Below are positions 26,292 through 35,902 of a stretch of DNA of 37,862 nt, in pieces. The stretch is from DASZZY01 sp036260395. GTDB taxonomy: Bacteria; Actinomycetota; UBA4738; CALAEC01. Every line of letters starts with the position of its first letter. The stretch's first letter is position 1. Made by a program: the position numbers and the translations under genes. The notes below the pieces were generated by a model. That model was not told the origin of the DNA and ran no database searches. It saw nothing but the letters and a program-made list of their open reading frames with translations. The stretch is taken from assembly GCA_036260395.1 (NCBI GenBank), contig DASZZY010000054.1, positions 1 through 37,862 on the forward strand, in the 5' to 3' direction.

Positions 26292-26594
26292 ATGGCTCGA
26301 ACGTACGTTCGTCATGTGGGCCGGGCGGTGGCCGTCGCGGCGCTCTGCGCGGCGGCCGTCCTGGCCGCGGGGCGGGCGGCCGGCGGCGCCGGCCAGGCGC
26401 CGGCGAGCGTCCCGTCGTTGGAGCGGCACGTCGTGCGGGCGGGCGAGACGCTGTGGGACATCGCGCGGGCCCGGGTTGGGCCGGAGGGCGATCCACGCCC
26501 CCTGGTGGAGGCGATCCGCCGGGCCAACGGGGTCCGGCCCGGCGAGCTCGTCCCCGGGCTGGAGCTGGCCGTCCCCGCCGCCCCGGGGCCCTAG
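26292..26594 (+). CDS. Small TM-LysM protein, likely SOS-induced division inhibitor (YneA/DivS/ChiZ-like)
   Basis: The 100-residue product has a short basic N-terminus, one hydrophobic segment (about 10-30, AVAVAALCAAAVLAAG) and a C-terminal LysM domain (about 45-95: HVVRAGETLWDIARARVG, then ANGVRPGELVPGLELAVP). A membrane-anchored LysM protein divergent from lexA and controlled by SOS boxes is the arrangement of Bacillus YneA, Corynebacterium DivS and mycobacterial Rv2719c (ChiZ), which delay septation during DNA damage. The sequences diverge strongly, so homology rests on architecture and context. ATG 26292 is preferred because it coincides with the predicted transcription start; ATGs at 26232 and 26283 are in frame, but 26232 lies upstream of the promoter. 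The 3' end overlaps the convergent mgtC-like gene by 4 nt. Confidence 0.8.
   Translation: MARTYVRHVGRAVAVAALCAAAVLAAGRAAGGAGQAPASVPSLERHVVRAGETLWDIARARVGPEGDPRPLVEAIRRANGVRPGELVPGLELAVPAAPGP
26298..26311. promoter_or_regulatory. SOS box 3, inside the LysM coding start
   Basis: CGAACGTACGTTCG is a perfect 14-bp palindrome and full consensus match. It lies 7-20 nt into the predicted LysM coding sequence. Confidence 0.88.
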
Positions 26595-27277
26595 CGGGTC
26601 CAGTCGACGTTGCGGACGCCGTTGACGCGGCTCAGCAGGGCGACGGCGTCCTCGGGACGGCGCTCCGGGGGGATCGTGAGGAACAGCACGATCTGGCGGA
26701 GCCCGTCGCCCTCCTCCTCCTCGACCCTCAGGTGGTCGATCCGCATCGCGGCCCGCGTCACGGTGTGGACGAGGTCGTCCACGTCCAGGGAGGCGTCGGC
26801 CTCCAGCACGAACTCCTCGTGATCCGCCTTCAGCCCGCGCACCAGGCGCGACCGGAGCGGCTTCAGCCCGTAGAGCGCCACCAGGGTGATCGCGGCGGTG
26901 ACCACCGAGATGAGGTACCCGCCCAGCCCGGCCGCCGTGCCGATGGCGGCCACCACCCACAGGCTGGCGGCGGTGGTCAGCCCCCGGACGCTCATCCCGT
27001 ACCGGATGATGGCCCCCGCCCCGAGGAAGCCGATGCCGGTCACGATCTGAGCCGCCAGCCGGCTGGGGTCGAACCGGACCTGCGGCGGCTCGTCCGCGCC
27101 GAGGAAGGCCGCGAATCCGTAGGCCGAGACCAGCGCGAACAGGCACGCCCCGAGCGCCACCAGCATGTGGGTGCGGAACCCGGCCGGCTGATCGGAGATC
27201 TCGCGCTCGAGCCCGACGAGCCCGCCGAGGACCGCCGCCAGGAACAGTCGGCCGACGAGCTCCAGCTCAGAGGGCAT
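26591..27277 (-). CDS. MgtC/SapB-family membrane protein
   Basis: The 228-residue protein has the MgtC core of about five membrane helices: LFLAAVLGGLVGLEREIS (about 9-26), THMLVALGACLFALVSAYGF, IVTGIGFLGAGAIIRYG (about 78-94, the family hallmark with GLTTAASLW following), then two more helices to about 135. A cytoplasmic ACT-like C-terminal domain covers about 150-228. MgtC proteins affect magnesium and ATP homeostasis and acid or phagosome survival in pathogens. Environmental members are poorly understood. The GATAAT hexamer at 27289-27284 ends 6 nt before the ATG, so the transcript is probably leaderless. Divergent from nrdR. Confidence 0.88.
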   Translation of the reverse strand: MPSELELVGRLFLAAVLGGLVGLEREISDQPAGFRTHMLVALGACLFALVSAYGFAAFLGADEPPQVRFDPSRLAAQIVTGIGFLGAGAIIRYGMSVRGLTTAASLWVVAAIGTAAGLGGYLISVVTAAITLVALYGLKPLRSRLVRGLKADHEEFVLEADASLDVDDLVHTVTRAAMRIDHLRVEEEEGDGLRQIVLFLTIPPERRPEDAVALLSRVNGVRNVDWTR

Positions 27278-27283
27278 GCCCCG

Positions 27284-27289
27284 ATTATC
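27284..27289 (-). promoter_or_regulatory. -10 element for the leaderless mgtC-like gene
   Basis: GATAAT on the minus strand ends 6 nt before the ATG at 27277. There is no ribosome-binding site. Confidence 0.55.
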
Positions 27290-27371
27290 GCAGCGCCCTC
27301 GCGTGCGGGACCCCCCACCCTCCGCCCGCCTGTTGTCCGCCCCCGGCGCAGGCCCGAAGATGGTGGGCGCG

Positions 27372-27848
27372 ATGCGATGTCCGTGGTGCGGCCACGACGA
27401 GACCCGGGTGGTCGATTCCCGGACCGCCGAGGGCGGCGGCGCGGTCCGCCGACGCCGGCGCTGCGCCTCGTGCGGCCGGCGGTTCACGACGTTCGAGCGG
27501 ACCGAGGCCGTTGCCCTCCGCGTCATCAAGCGCGACGGCTCCAAGGAGCCCTACGACCGGGCCAAGGTCATCGCCGGTGTCCACAAGGCGATCAAGAACC
27601 GGCCGGTGAGCGAGGAACAGGTCGCCCGCGTGGCCGAGCGCGCGGAGGAGAAGCTCCGCCGCCGCGGCCCGGAGGTCACCACCCAGGAGGTCGGCCTCGA
27701 GGTCCTGTCGCTCCTCCGGCGCCTGGACGACGTGGCCTACCTCCGGTTCGCCTCCGTGTACAAGGACTTCCAGGAGCTGACCGACTTCGAGCGGGAGGTG
27801 GGCCTGCTCCTCCAGAAGCGGGAGCCGAAGCGGGCCCGGGGACGCTGA
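27372..27848 (+). CDS. nrdR: Transcriptional repressor NrdR
   Basis: The 158-residue regulator has a zinc ribbon with Cys3, Cys6, Cys31 and Cys34 (MRCPWCGHDE ... RCASCGRRFT) followed by an ATP-cone domain (VIKRDGSKEPYDRAKVIAGV, about 56-75) that senses ATP/dATP. NrdR represses ribonucleotide reductase genes. Two NrdR-box-like palindromes lie just downstream, before nrdJ. Start at ATG 27372 puts the zinc ribbon at the extreme N-terminus as in the family; ATG 27360 is an alternative. The ribosome-binding site is weak. Confidence 0.96.
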   Translation: MRCPWCGHDETRVVDSRTAEGGGAVRRRRRCASCGRRFTTFERTEAVALRVIKRDGSKEPYDRAKVIAGVHKAIKNRPVSEEQVARVAERAEEKLRRRGPEVTTQEVGLEVLSLLRRLDDVAYLRFASVYKDFQELTDFEREVGLLLQKREPKRARGR

Positions 27849-27883
27849 CCGGGGCACCGACAAGTGCGCCAAGATCGGGCCGA

Positions 27884-27899
27884 CCACAAGATATTGTGC
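27884..27899. promoter_or_regulatory. NrdR box 1
   Basis: CCACAAGATATTGTGC fits the NrdR box ACACWATATATWGTGT in its core palindrome (CACAA...TTGTG). It lies between nrdR and nrdJ, 32 bp upstream of a second copy. Confidence 0.75.
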
Positions 27900-27915
27900 T
27901 CACTGGGTGGGACGG

Positions 27916-27931
27916 ACGCTACATGTCGTGA
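27916..27931. promoter_or_regulatory. NrdR box 2
   Basis: ACGCTACATGTCGTGA is a weaker match to the NrdR box. It is placed 32 bp (three helical turns) from box 1, the spacing expected of paired NrdR sites. Confidence 0.6.
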
Positions 27932-27948
27932 GAAAATGGGTCAGGCCC

Positions 27949-27977
27949 TTGACACGTCCAGGGGCCGGAGGCAGAAT
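27949..27977 (+). promoter_or_regulatory. nrdJ promoter
   Basis: TTGACA (27949-27954) and CAGAAT (27972-27977) have a 17-bp spacer; the start would be near 27984. A perfect 10-bp palindrome ACAGCGCTGT (27979-27988) covers that position. A second possible promoter, TTGTGC (27895) with CTACAT (27919), overlaps both NrdR boxes. Confidence 0.6.
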
Positions 27978-28022
27978 CACAGCGCTGTCATTCACCTTCC
28001 CCGCGACCCGCAGGAGGTAGCC

Positions 28023-30761
<2,739 letters not shown>

Positions 30762-30773
30762 GCGTCGCGACGT

Positions 30774-30805
30774 CGAGAGGCCCGGGCCCCCCGCCGGGCC
30801 TCTCG
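30774..30805. terminator. Terminator hairpin between nrdJ and the convergent gene
   Basis: CGAGAGGCCCGG (30774-30785) and CCGGGCCTCTCG (30794-30805) form a perfect 12-bp stem with an 8-nt loop, 12 bp after the nrdJ stop and 2 bp from the convergent stop. It could serve both strands. There is no long U-tract, as usual in high-GC actinobacteria. Confidence 0.75.
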
Positions 30806-30807
30806 CG

Positions 30808-31776
30808 CTAGCTGGGGGCCGGCGGAGGGACCACGATCCCGGCCAGCCCGTCCGCCCGCAGCGCGGCCAGCCCCTCGTTGATCCGCCCGGTCCGCCGGGT
30901 GAGGGTCTTGAGCGTCGACCCGAGCCCCGAGCGGAGCGCCTCCACCGGGGCCTCGGCGACGGACTGCCGGAACGCGTCGATCTCCGCCTCGACGTCCGCC
31001 AGGAGCGCCTCCACGACGGGGCCCCCCTGCTCCGCGGTCTGCGCGATCTGCCGGAGGTCGGCCTGGATGCGGTTGGCGATGGCCTCGAGCGCCGAATGCA
31101 CCGCGCCGAGCTCGTCGGGAGGCGTCAGGGCCTCGAGGTCGGCGTTCAGCTGCTCGGCCACGGGCTGGGCCGACTCCATCGCCCGGCCGGCGTCCTCCGC
31201 GGAGACGCCGTCGAATTCCTGCTCCAGGTCCTCCAGCTGCGTCAGCGCGCCGGACAGCCCGGAGAGGTACCGTGCCACCGCGTCGAGGCGGCCCACCGTC
31301 TCGAGCCCGCCCGTGTAGAAGGCCAGGATGCTCTCCCGGAGGTCGAGCGCCTCCCCCAGCGGCGGACGGCCGGAGACGACGGGGACCTGCACGGCGGTGC
31401 GCTCCTCCAGGCTGATCTGTGCCTGCGCCAGCCGGTCGCGGGCCTCCTGGGCGCGGGCCAGCACCGGGTCGACGGAGTCGATGACCTCCTCCGGCTCGCC
31501 GTCCGGCTCGGGGACGGCGTCCACCGCGGCGCGATAGGCCTCCAGGGCGCGGGCGTACTCGGACGACGTCGGCCGCATCAGCGCCTCGGCCGCCCGGAAC
31601 GGGTACCAGACCAGCCCCAGGTAACCGGCGGCCACGGCGATGCCGAGGAGCACGACGAGGATCGGCCACCGCCCGCGACGGCGCCCGCGCGTCCGGGCCA
31701 CCCGCTGGGGGTGCCCGCGCGGGCAGGCGCCCCTCACCAGGGCAGCGCCGCACCGGGTGCAGAATCCCGAGGCCAT
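30808..31776 (-). CDS. Zinc-ribbon membrane protein with long extracytoplasmic coiled coil
   Basis: The 322-residue protein begins with a small zinc-ribbon-like motif (FCTRCGAALVRGACPRGH, about 5-22, three Cys plus His). A basic stretch and one membrane helix follow (about 42-62, WPILVVLLGIAVAAGYLGLV). Then comes a roughly 250-residue, almost wholly helical domain rich in Ala, Glu, Gln and Leu with heptad-like spacing, ending in a short Pro-rich tail. No enzyme motif is seen and I do not recognise the family. The shape suggests a membrane-tethered scaffold or sensor. On the minus strand a TATCCT hexamer lies 10 nt before the ATG. Divergent from dut. Confidence 0.75.
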   Translation of the reverse strand: MASGFCTRCGAALVRGACPRGHPQRVARTRGRRRGRWPILVVLLGIAVAAGYLGLVWYPFRAAEALMRPTSSEYARALEAYRAAVDAVPEPDGEPEEVIDSVDPVLARAQEARDRLAQAQISLEERTAVQVPVVSGRPPLGEALDLRESILAFYTGGLETVGRLDAVARYLSGLSGALTQLEDLEQEFDGVSAEDAGRAMESAQPVAEQLNADLEALTPPDELGAVHSALEAIANRIQADLRQIAQTAEQGGPVVEALLADVEAEIDAFRQSVAEAPVEALRSGLGSTLKTLTRRTGRINEGLAALRADGLAGIVVPPPAPS

Positions 31777-31848
31777 GGGCCGCCCGAGGATAGGAGACGA
31801 CCGGAGGGCGGTCAAAGCGCGGCCCGAGCGGGCCGCCGGTCCAGGCCG

Positions 31849-31854
31849 TAGGCT
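31849..31854 (+). promoter_or_regulatory. -10 element for leaderless dut transcript
   Basis: TAGGCT ends 7 nt before the dut ATG at 31862. No ribosome-binding site is present. Confidence 0.5.
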
Positions 31855-31861
31855 CTGCCGG

Positions 31862-32296
31862 ATGCGGCTCGAGTTCCGGCGCCTGGACCCGGAGGCCCCA
31901 CTGCCCCGGCGAGCCCGCGACGGGGATGCAGGCCTGGACCTGGCGGCCAACGTGGCGGCCGTGGTGGGCCCCGGCGAGCGGGCCATGATCCCCACCGGGC
32001 TGGCGGTGGCCATCCCGCCCGGCCACGCCGGGCTGGTCCTGCCGCGCTCCGGCCTCGCGTCGCGGCGGGGCCTGACGCTGGCCAACGCGCCGGGCCTTAT
32101 CGACCCCGGCTACCGGGGGGAGGTCACGGTGGCGATGGTCAACCTCGACCCCCGCGAGCCGGTGGAGATCCGCCGCGGCGACCGTATCGCCCAGCTGCTG
32201 GTGGTGCCGTTCGCCGAGGTGGAGGCCGTGGCGGTGGAGGAGCTGCCGGGAACCGAGCGGGGGGCCGGCGGATTCGGCTCGTCCGGCGTCCGCTGA
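31862..32296 (+). CDS. dut: dUTP diphosphatase (dUTPase)
   Basis: The 144-residue trimeric dUTPase hydrolyses dUTP to dUMP and pyrophosphate, keeping uracil out of DNA and supplying dTMP synthesis. All five family motifs are visible in order: DAGLDLAA (about 21), PRSGLASR (about 61), GLIDPGYRGEVTVAMVNL (about 78), RGDRIAQLLV (about 105) and the C-terminal lid ERGAGGFGSSG (about 131). It is the third nucleotide-supply gene of this part of the window. Confidence 0.96.
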   Translation: MRLEFRRLDPEAPLPRRARDGDAGLDLAANVAAVVGPGERAMIPTGLAVAIPPGHAGLVLPRSGLASRRGLTLANAPGLIDPGYRGEVTVAMVNLDPREPVEIRRGDRIAQLLVVPFAEVEAVAVEELPGTERGAGGFGSSGVR

Positions 32297-32346
32297 GCCG
32301 CGGCCGGCTCGGTGGCGCCCCCGGGGATTGGTAGACTGGGGGTCGC

Positions 32347-32419
<73 letters not shown>

Positions 32420-32654
32420 CAAAGCGAAACCGCAGGGCAGAGGCTCTTTTCCGCTTCGTCAGACCGCTGGATTCGGGATCCATTCAGGCACGATCCCGTC
32501 ATGCTTCCGTCTCAGACTCGGGTCAGCGCCCGGGCGGTTCCCTTCGCCGGTCGGTTGACGGCCGTGCGCCGGACCGATTTCTACGCTGGCGCGCGGGTGG
32601 ACGCCGCACCGTGGAGGTCGACCCTGCGAAGGCGCTTGGAGGACTGGTATCGAT
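32420..32654. other. 235-bp non-coding gap after tRNA-Gly
   Basis: No convincing gene is seen. AAGCGAAA (32422) can pair imperfectly with TTTTCCGCTT (32447-32456), a possible weak terminator for the tRNA. The rest is less GC-rich than the core genes. No copy of the tRNA 3' end that would mark an attachment site was found in the window. Confidence 0.4.
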
Positions 32655-33302
32655 CTACCCGGACCTTGCCGAGAGAGTCTCGGAAGCCTTCCCCAGGCGC
32701 ACACGGAAGGCATTGAGCAGGGTGCTCAGCTCTGTCAGCACGCGTTTCGCCGCAGCGCGCTGATCGTCGGCACGGGCCACCATCATCGAGCCCTCGGACA
32801 CGGCACCGAACACCAGATGAGCGATGGGCTCGATCGGACGCGATCCGATCTGTCCCGCGGCGATGGCTTCCTCCAGGCCTTTCTTCACCAGCTGCAAGCA
32901 GTACCTGGACCCGATCTCCCGCATCTGCTCCCAACCCAGTACGGAGGGCGCATCCAGCAAGGTGATCCGCTGCACGCCTGAATCGAGCTGGGCTTGCAGC
33001 AACGCACGACATCCGGCGGAGAACCCCTTCCACGGGTCCCGCTGTCGCCGGTAGGCCTCGGAAACCACCTTCGCCAGCCGTCGCTGCTCGAGCTCGAAGA
33101 CGGTGCGAAAGAGATCGGCCTTGCCTTGAAAGTGGTGGTACAGAGCCCCCTTGGTCACCCCCGCGCTCCGGACGACGTCATCGAGTTGCGTGTCGGAGTA
33201 GCCCTCGGAGGCGAACAGGTCTCGCGCCGACTCGACCAGGGCCCGCCGGGTCGCCTCGGACCGCTCCGGCTGGGAGCGACGGCGCGTTGCGGGAGCTGCC
33301 AC
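32655..33302 (-). CDS. TetR/AcrR-family transcriptional regulator
   Basis: The 215-residue protein has a basic N-terminus, then the TetR helix-turn-helix (RRALVESARDLFASEGYSDT, LDDVVRSAGVTKGALYHHFQ, KADLFRTVFELEQRR; about 24-82) and a helical ligand-binding domain of unknown specificity. The GTG has GGGGG just upstream, and a TAAGTT -10 ends 7 nt before it. The promoter spacer is an inverted repeat that is probably its own operator. It is divergent from an alpha/beta hydrolase, the usual layout when a TetR protein controls its neighbour. Confidence 0.88.
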   Translation of the reverse strand: MAAPATRRRSQPERSEATRRALVESARDLFASEGYSDTQLDDVVRSAGVTKGALYHHFQGKADLFRTVFELEQRRLAKVVSEAYRRQRDPWKGFSAGCRALLQAQLDSGVQRITLLDAPSVLGWEQMREIGSRYCLQLVKKGLEEAIAAGQIGSRPIEPIAHLVFGAVSEGSMMVARADDQRAAAKRVLTELSTLLNAFRVRLGKASETLSARSG

Positions 33303-33309
33303 GGCCCCC

Positions 33310-33338
33310 AACTTACGTACTTGACGTACGTACCGCAA
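33310..33338 (-). promoter_or_regulatory. Promoter of the tetR gene
   Basis: On the minus strand TTGCGG (33338-33333) and TAAGTT (33315-33310) have a 17-bp spacer. The predicted start falls on the GTG at 33302. Confidence 0.5.
33314..33332. promoter_or_regulatory. Probable TetR operator
   Basis: TACGTAC-TTGAC-GTACGTA is a perfect 7-bp inverted repeat with 5-bp centre. It fills the spacer of the tetR promoter in the tetR/hydrolase intergenic region. Confidence 0.7.
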
Positions 33339-33351
33339 GTATGCAACAACA

Positions 33352-33362
33352 TACCGTCGGTA
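33352..33362. promoter_or_regulatory. Second small palindrome, hydrolase side
   Basis: TACCGTCGGTA is a perfect 11-bp palindrome 20 bp before the hydrolase start. It could be a second operator, although its sequence differs from the first. Confidence 0.35.
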
Positions 33363-33381
33363 CGGAAACAGAAGGGTGACG

Positions 33382-34314
33382 ATGCCTCGGCGAGCGGCCA
33401 ACAGCAAGCTTGCGCTCCGGGGGACCTGGGTGGCCACCCAGGCACTCGGCCTCGTCTCACCGAGGCTGTCGGGGCATGCCGCCTCCGTCCTGTGGTTCAC
33501 GCCGTGGCGACTTCCGCAGAGCGAGGGAAGCCGCGCGCGCGAACGTGAATGGCTTCGGGGATCCAGGCGGTTCAAGGTGGCCGGACTCCGGGGCTTCGTC
33601 GCCGGCAACGGCCCGGTGATCCTTCTGGTGCATGGGTGGGGAGGCTGGGCCTCGAGGCTCGGAGCGTTCGTGCGGCCCCTCGTCGAGACCGGGCACCAGG
33701 TGGTCGGTATGGACCTACCGGCCCACGGTTCGAGCTCGGGACGCCGAACGAACCCGTTCGAGATGGCGGACGCGTTGCTCAAGGTGGCCGGCTCCGTGGG
33801 CCCCGTCCATGCTCTTATCTCCCATTCCTTCGGCGGCCTGGTGTCGCTCTTGGCCATGGAGCGAGGACTGAGGCCGGGGGCGGCCGTGTACCTGGCGCCA
33901 GCTCTGCGGGCAGACCACATCCGCGCGCGGTTCGCCGAGCTGTTCAGGCTTCGTCCGCCGGTGATGGACGCCCTGGTGAGGGTTCTCGACGCGCGCTTCG
34001 GGAGCGACGTCTGGCGGGAACTGGACGCGCGGCGGATCGCGTCCCGCCTGGCGTCTCGTGATCCCGACGTTCCGGTTCTCATCGCCCACGACCCGGAGGA
34101 TCGGGACGCGCCCTTTTCCGATGCTGTCGCGGTGAGCCAGATCCTGCCCAGTGCCCGGATCCTCCGCGTCGCGGGCGCGGGTCACCATCGGATCCTGGTC
34201 GAGGACAGGGTCGTCACCGCAGCCGCGGAGTTCGTGAACGGTCGACGGCAGGTATCGCCCGCCGGCGATTCCCCACCGCCCGCTGCCGCTGGGGCGAGAG
34301 ATGAGACGGCGTGA
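33382..34314 (+). CDS. Alpha/beta hydrolase
   Basis: The 310-residue protein has the alpha/beta-hydrolase core: oxyanion segment LLVHGWGGWASRL (about 80), nucleophile elbow SHSFGGLVSL with Ser at about 147, acid DPEDRDAP (about 238) and a late His in GAGHHRILVED (about 273). The first 60 residues are basic and amphipathic, as in several membrane-associated actinobacterial hydrolases. Substrate unknown; esterase or lipase-like activity is likely. ATG 33382 is preferred because AGAAGGG lies 5 bp upstream; GTG 33376 overlaps that site. Presumed target of the adjacent TetR regulator. Confidence 0.85.
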   Translation: MPRRAANSKLALRGTWVATQALGLVSPRLSGHAASVLWFTPWRLPQSEGSRAREREWLRGSRRFKVAGLRGFVAGNGPVILLVHGWGGWASRLGAFVRPLVETGHQVVGMDLPAHGSSSGRRTNPFEMADALLKVAGSVGPVHALISHSFGGLVSLLAMERGLRPGAAVYLAPALRADHIRARFAELFRLRPPVMDALVRVLDARFGSDVWRELDARRIASRLASRDPDVPVLIAHDPEDRDAPFSDAVAVSQILPSARILRVAGAGHHRILVEDRVVTAAAEFVNGRRQVSPAGDSPPPAAAGARDETA

Positions 34315-34408
34315 GGAGCCGACCGGACACCTCCCGACGACCGCTCCCTCTGTCGTCAGGAAGCTGATCGAGGTGGGTCCGTTCCGCGACGGCGCCGAGG
34401 GCTGACGG

Positions 34409-34810
34409 TCAGCTCACGGCTCCCCACCACGCCAGCAGCGCCACCGCGGTGAGGAGCGCGGGGGCGGGGTGGTGGAACAGGGCTCGAGGGGCTCTGGCGA
34501 ACGCGCCGCCCACGGCCACCGCGGCGAAGCCCGACGAGGCGCCGGCGGCGACGAGGCTGACCCCCCGGGCGAGTTCGCCGTGGAGGACCCAGCCGGCCAG
34601 CAGGAGCGCCGATCCGACCGTGACGAAGCCCACCGTCGTCATGTGCCAGGCGGCCCGGATCATCGTCTTGGTCATCCCCGGACCGCCGAAGCGGCTGGAA
34701 GGCAGCGCTGCCGGCGACAGTCTCCGCACGACGAGCGCCTCGCCGGCCACCCCGTGGACCGCCGCGGCGAGCAGGGCCAGCGATCCGGCGACCAGCAGCG
34801 GCACGTTCAC
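34409..34810 (-). CDS. Small four-helix membrane protein
   Basis: The 133-residue product has about four membrane helices (about 4-20, 49-68, 76-98 and 112-131). Polar residues recur near the membrane (AAAVHGVAGEALVVRRL, RAAWHMTTVGFVTVG), including two His in or near helices, which is suggestive but not diagnostic. I do not recognise a characterised family. GTG 34810 overlaps the stop of the preceding gene (GTGA), so it is the last cistron of the three-gene operon starting at 35894. Confidence 0.65.
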   Translation of the reverse strand: MNVPLLVAGSLALLAAAVHGVAGEALVVRRLSPAALPSSRFGGPGMTKTMIRAAWHMTTVGFVTVGSALLLAGWVLHGELARGVSLVAAGASSGFAAVAVGGAFARAPRALFHHPAPALLTAVALLAWWGAVS

Positions 34811-35355
34811 TCGACGCCCTCCGCGATGCGGGCGATCCTCCGGAGGAGGTCCTGGCGGAGCCATCCGCTGAAGACCCCGATGAGCGACCAGTAGACCGCG
34901 AAGCGGCGGCGCGCCGCCTCGTCGACGCCTCGCACCCGGGTCTCGGTCGTCAGGAGGGTCGAGCCGTCGCCCAGGGGCTCGATCCGAAACGACATGGCGC
35001 CCTGGGCCCATCCCGGGCGATCGAACGCCCGGAAGGCCTGGACGTCGGCCGGACGCTCGATGGCCGTCTCCTCGCGGAGCCGCCAGAACCGGCCGGTCGT
35101 TCCGAGCACGATCTCGGTGCCGGGCCGCTCGGCCAGCACGGCGAAGCCGAGTCCCGTGAGCAGCTCCCGGATCGACCCGGCCGGGAGACGGAGCCCACGG
35201 AGCCTGAGGAGGAGCGACGCGGCGCGGCCCGGCCGCACGTACTCCAGCGCCTGTGCCACCCAGTCGGGCGGTGCCTCGACGCGGCGCGCGTGCCGGCTCC
35301 GGAAGTCGAACTCCGGGAGGATCTCGTCGAGGAGCGTCCCCGTCGTCGTGGTCAT
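34807..35355 (-). CDS. SRPBCC-like hypothetical protein
   Basis: The 182-residue soluble protein follows the START/SRPBCC pattern: an N-terminal strand with SRHARRVEAPPDWVAQAL (about 20-37), a central helix-strand region, a FRIEPLGDGSTLLTTETRV strand pair (about 122-140) and a long C-terminal helix (WSLIGVFSGWLRQDLLRRIA). Such folds bind hydrophobic ligands, but no ligand can be assigned. ATG overlaps the regulator's stop (ATGA), and its own stop overlaps the membrane protein's GTG. Confidence 0.65.
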   Translation of the reverse strand: MTTTTGTLLDEILPEFDFRSRHARRVEAPPDWVAQALEYVRPGRAASLLLRLRGLRLPAGSIRELLTGLGFAVLAERPGTEIVLGTTGRFWRLREETAIERPADVQAFRAFDRPGWAQGAMSFRIEPLGDGSTLLTTETRVRGVDEAARRRFAVYWSLIGVFSGWLRQDLLRRIARIAEGVE

Positions 35356-35894
35356 CGCCGCCGCCCCCGATCGATGTGGATGGTCTGCATCGCTTGGGGC
35401 GTGACGGGCTCGCCTCGGGCGAAGGCCTCGATGCCGGCGTCGACCGCGGCGGCGAACGTTCGCAGCGCCCGGAGCCGGGCCTCGATGAAGCGGCGCTCTC
35501 GATCCGTTGCCCGCCCCCCGGCCCCGGCGGTCCTCGAGGTCTCGTCGCACGCCGCGATCACCTGCCGGATGTTCCAGCGGAACCGCCGCTCCATGATCTC
35601 CTGCATGACGCGCCAGAAGTCGGAGGCGGCCTCGTAGTGATCTCTCCGGGAGTTGGGCACCGACACGCGGCGCACCAGGTGCCATTCGACCAGCCCGCGG
35701 ATGTTGATGGAGATGTTGCTCTTGGAGAGCTGGAGCGCCTCGGCGATCTCGTCGAGCGAGAGCGGATGGTCCTCGAGGAACAGCACGGCGAAGATGCGTC
35801 CCTGGAGCTGCGAGAGCACCCCGGACGTGGCCGATGCGGCGCCCATCCCCTCGATGAACACCGCCCGAGCCCGGTCTGCCGGCCGCTCGTTCAT
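35352..35894 (-). CDS. GbsR/MarR-family winged-helix regulator
   Basis: The 180-residue protein has a winged helix near residues 30-85: GRIFAVLFLEDHPLSLDEIA, LQLSKSNISINIRGLVEWHL and a wing with VSVPNSRRDHYEAA. These fit the GbsR/OpcR branch of MarR regulators, known from osmoprotectant genes. A helical C-terminal dimerisation region follows. It is first in a three-cistron operon with a SRPBCC-like and a membrane protein. A 30-bp AT-rich dyad directly upstream is a good candidate for autoregulation. Confidence 0.8.
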   Translation of the reverse strand: MNERPADRARAVFIEGMGAASATSGVLSQLQGRIFAVLFLEDHPLSLDEIAEALQLSKSNISINIRGLVEWHLVRRVSVPNSRRDHYEAASDFWRVMQEIMERRFRWNIRQVIAACDETSRTAGAGGRATDRERRFIEARLRALRTFAAAVDAGIEAFARGEPVTPQAMQTIHIDRGRRR

Positions 35895-35902
35895 CCCAGC
35901 AA

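Noticed and set aside
27850..28022. Cobalamin riboswitch upstream of nrdJ
   Set aside because: The gap is about 170 nt, no B12-box-like core was recognised, and NrdR boxes plus promoters account for most of it.
34301..34405. 34-codon open frame (MRRREEPTGH...) overlapping the end of the hydrolase gene
   Set aside because: It overlaps the hydrolase 3' end, has only a weak upstream purine run, and the sequence resembles no domain; chance cannot be excluded.
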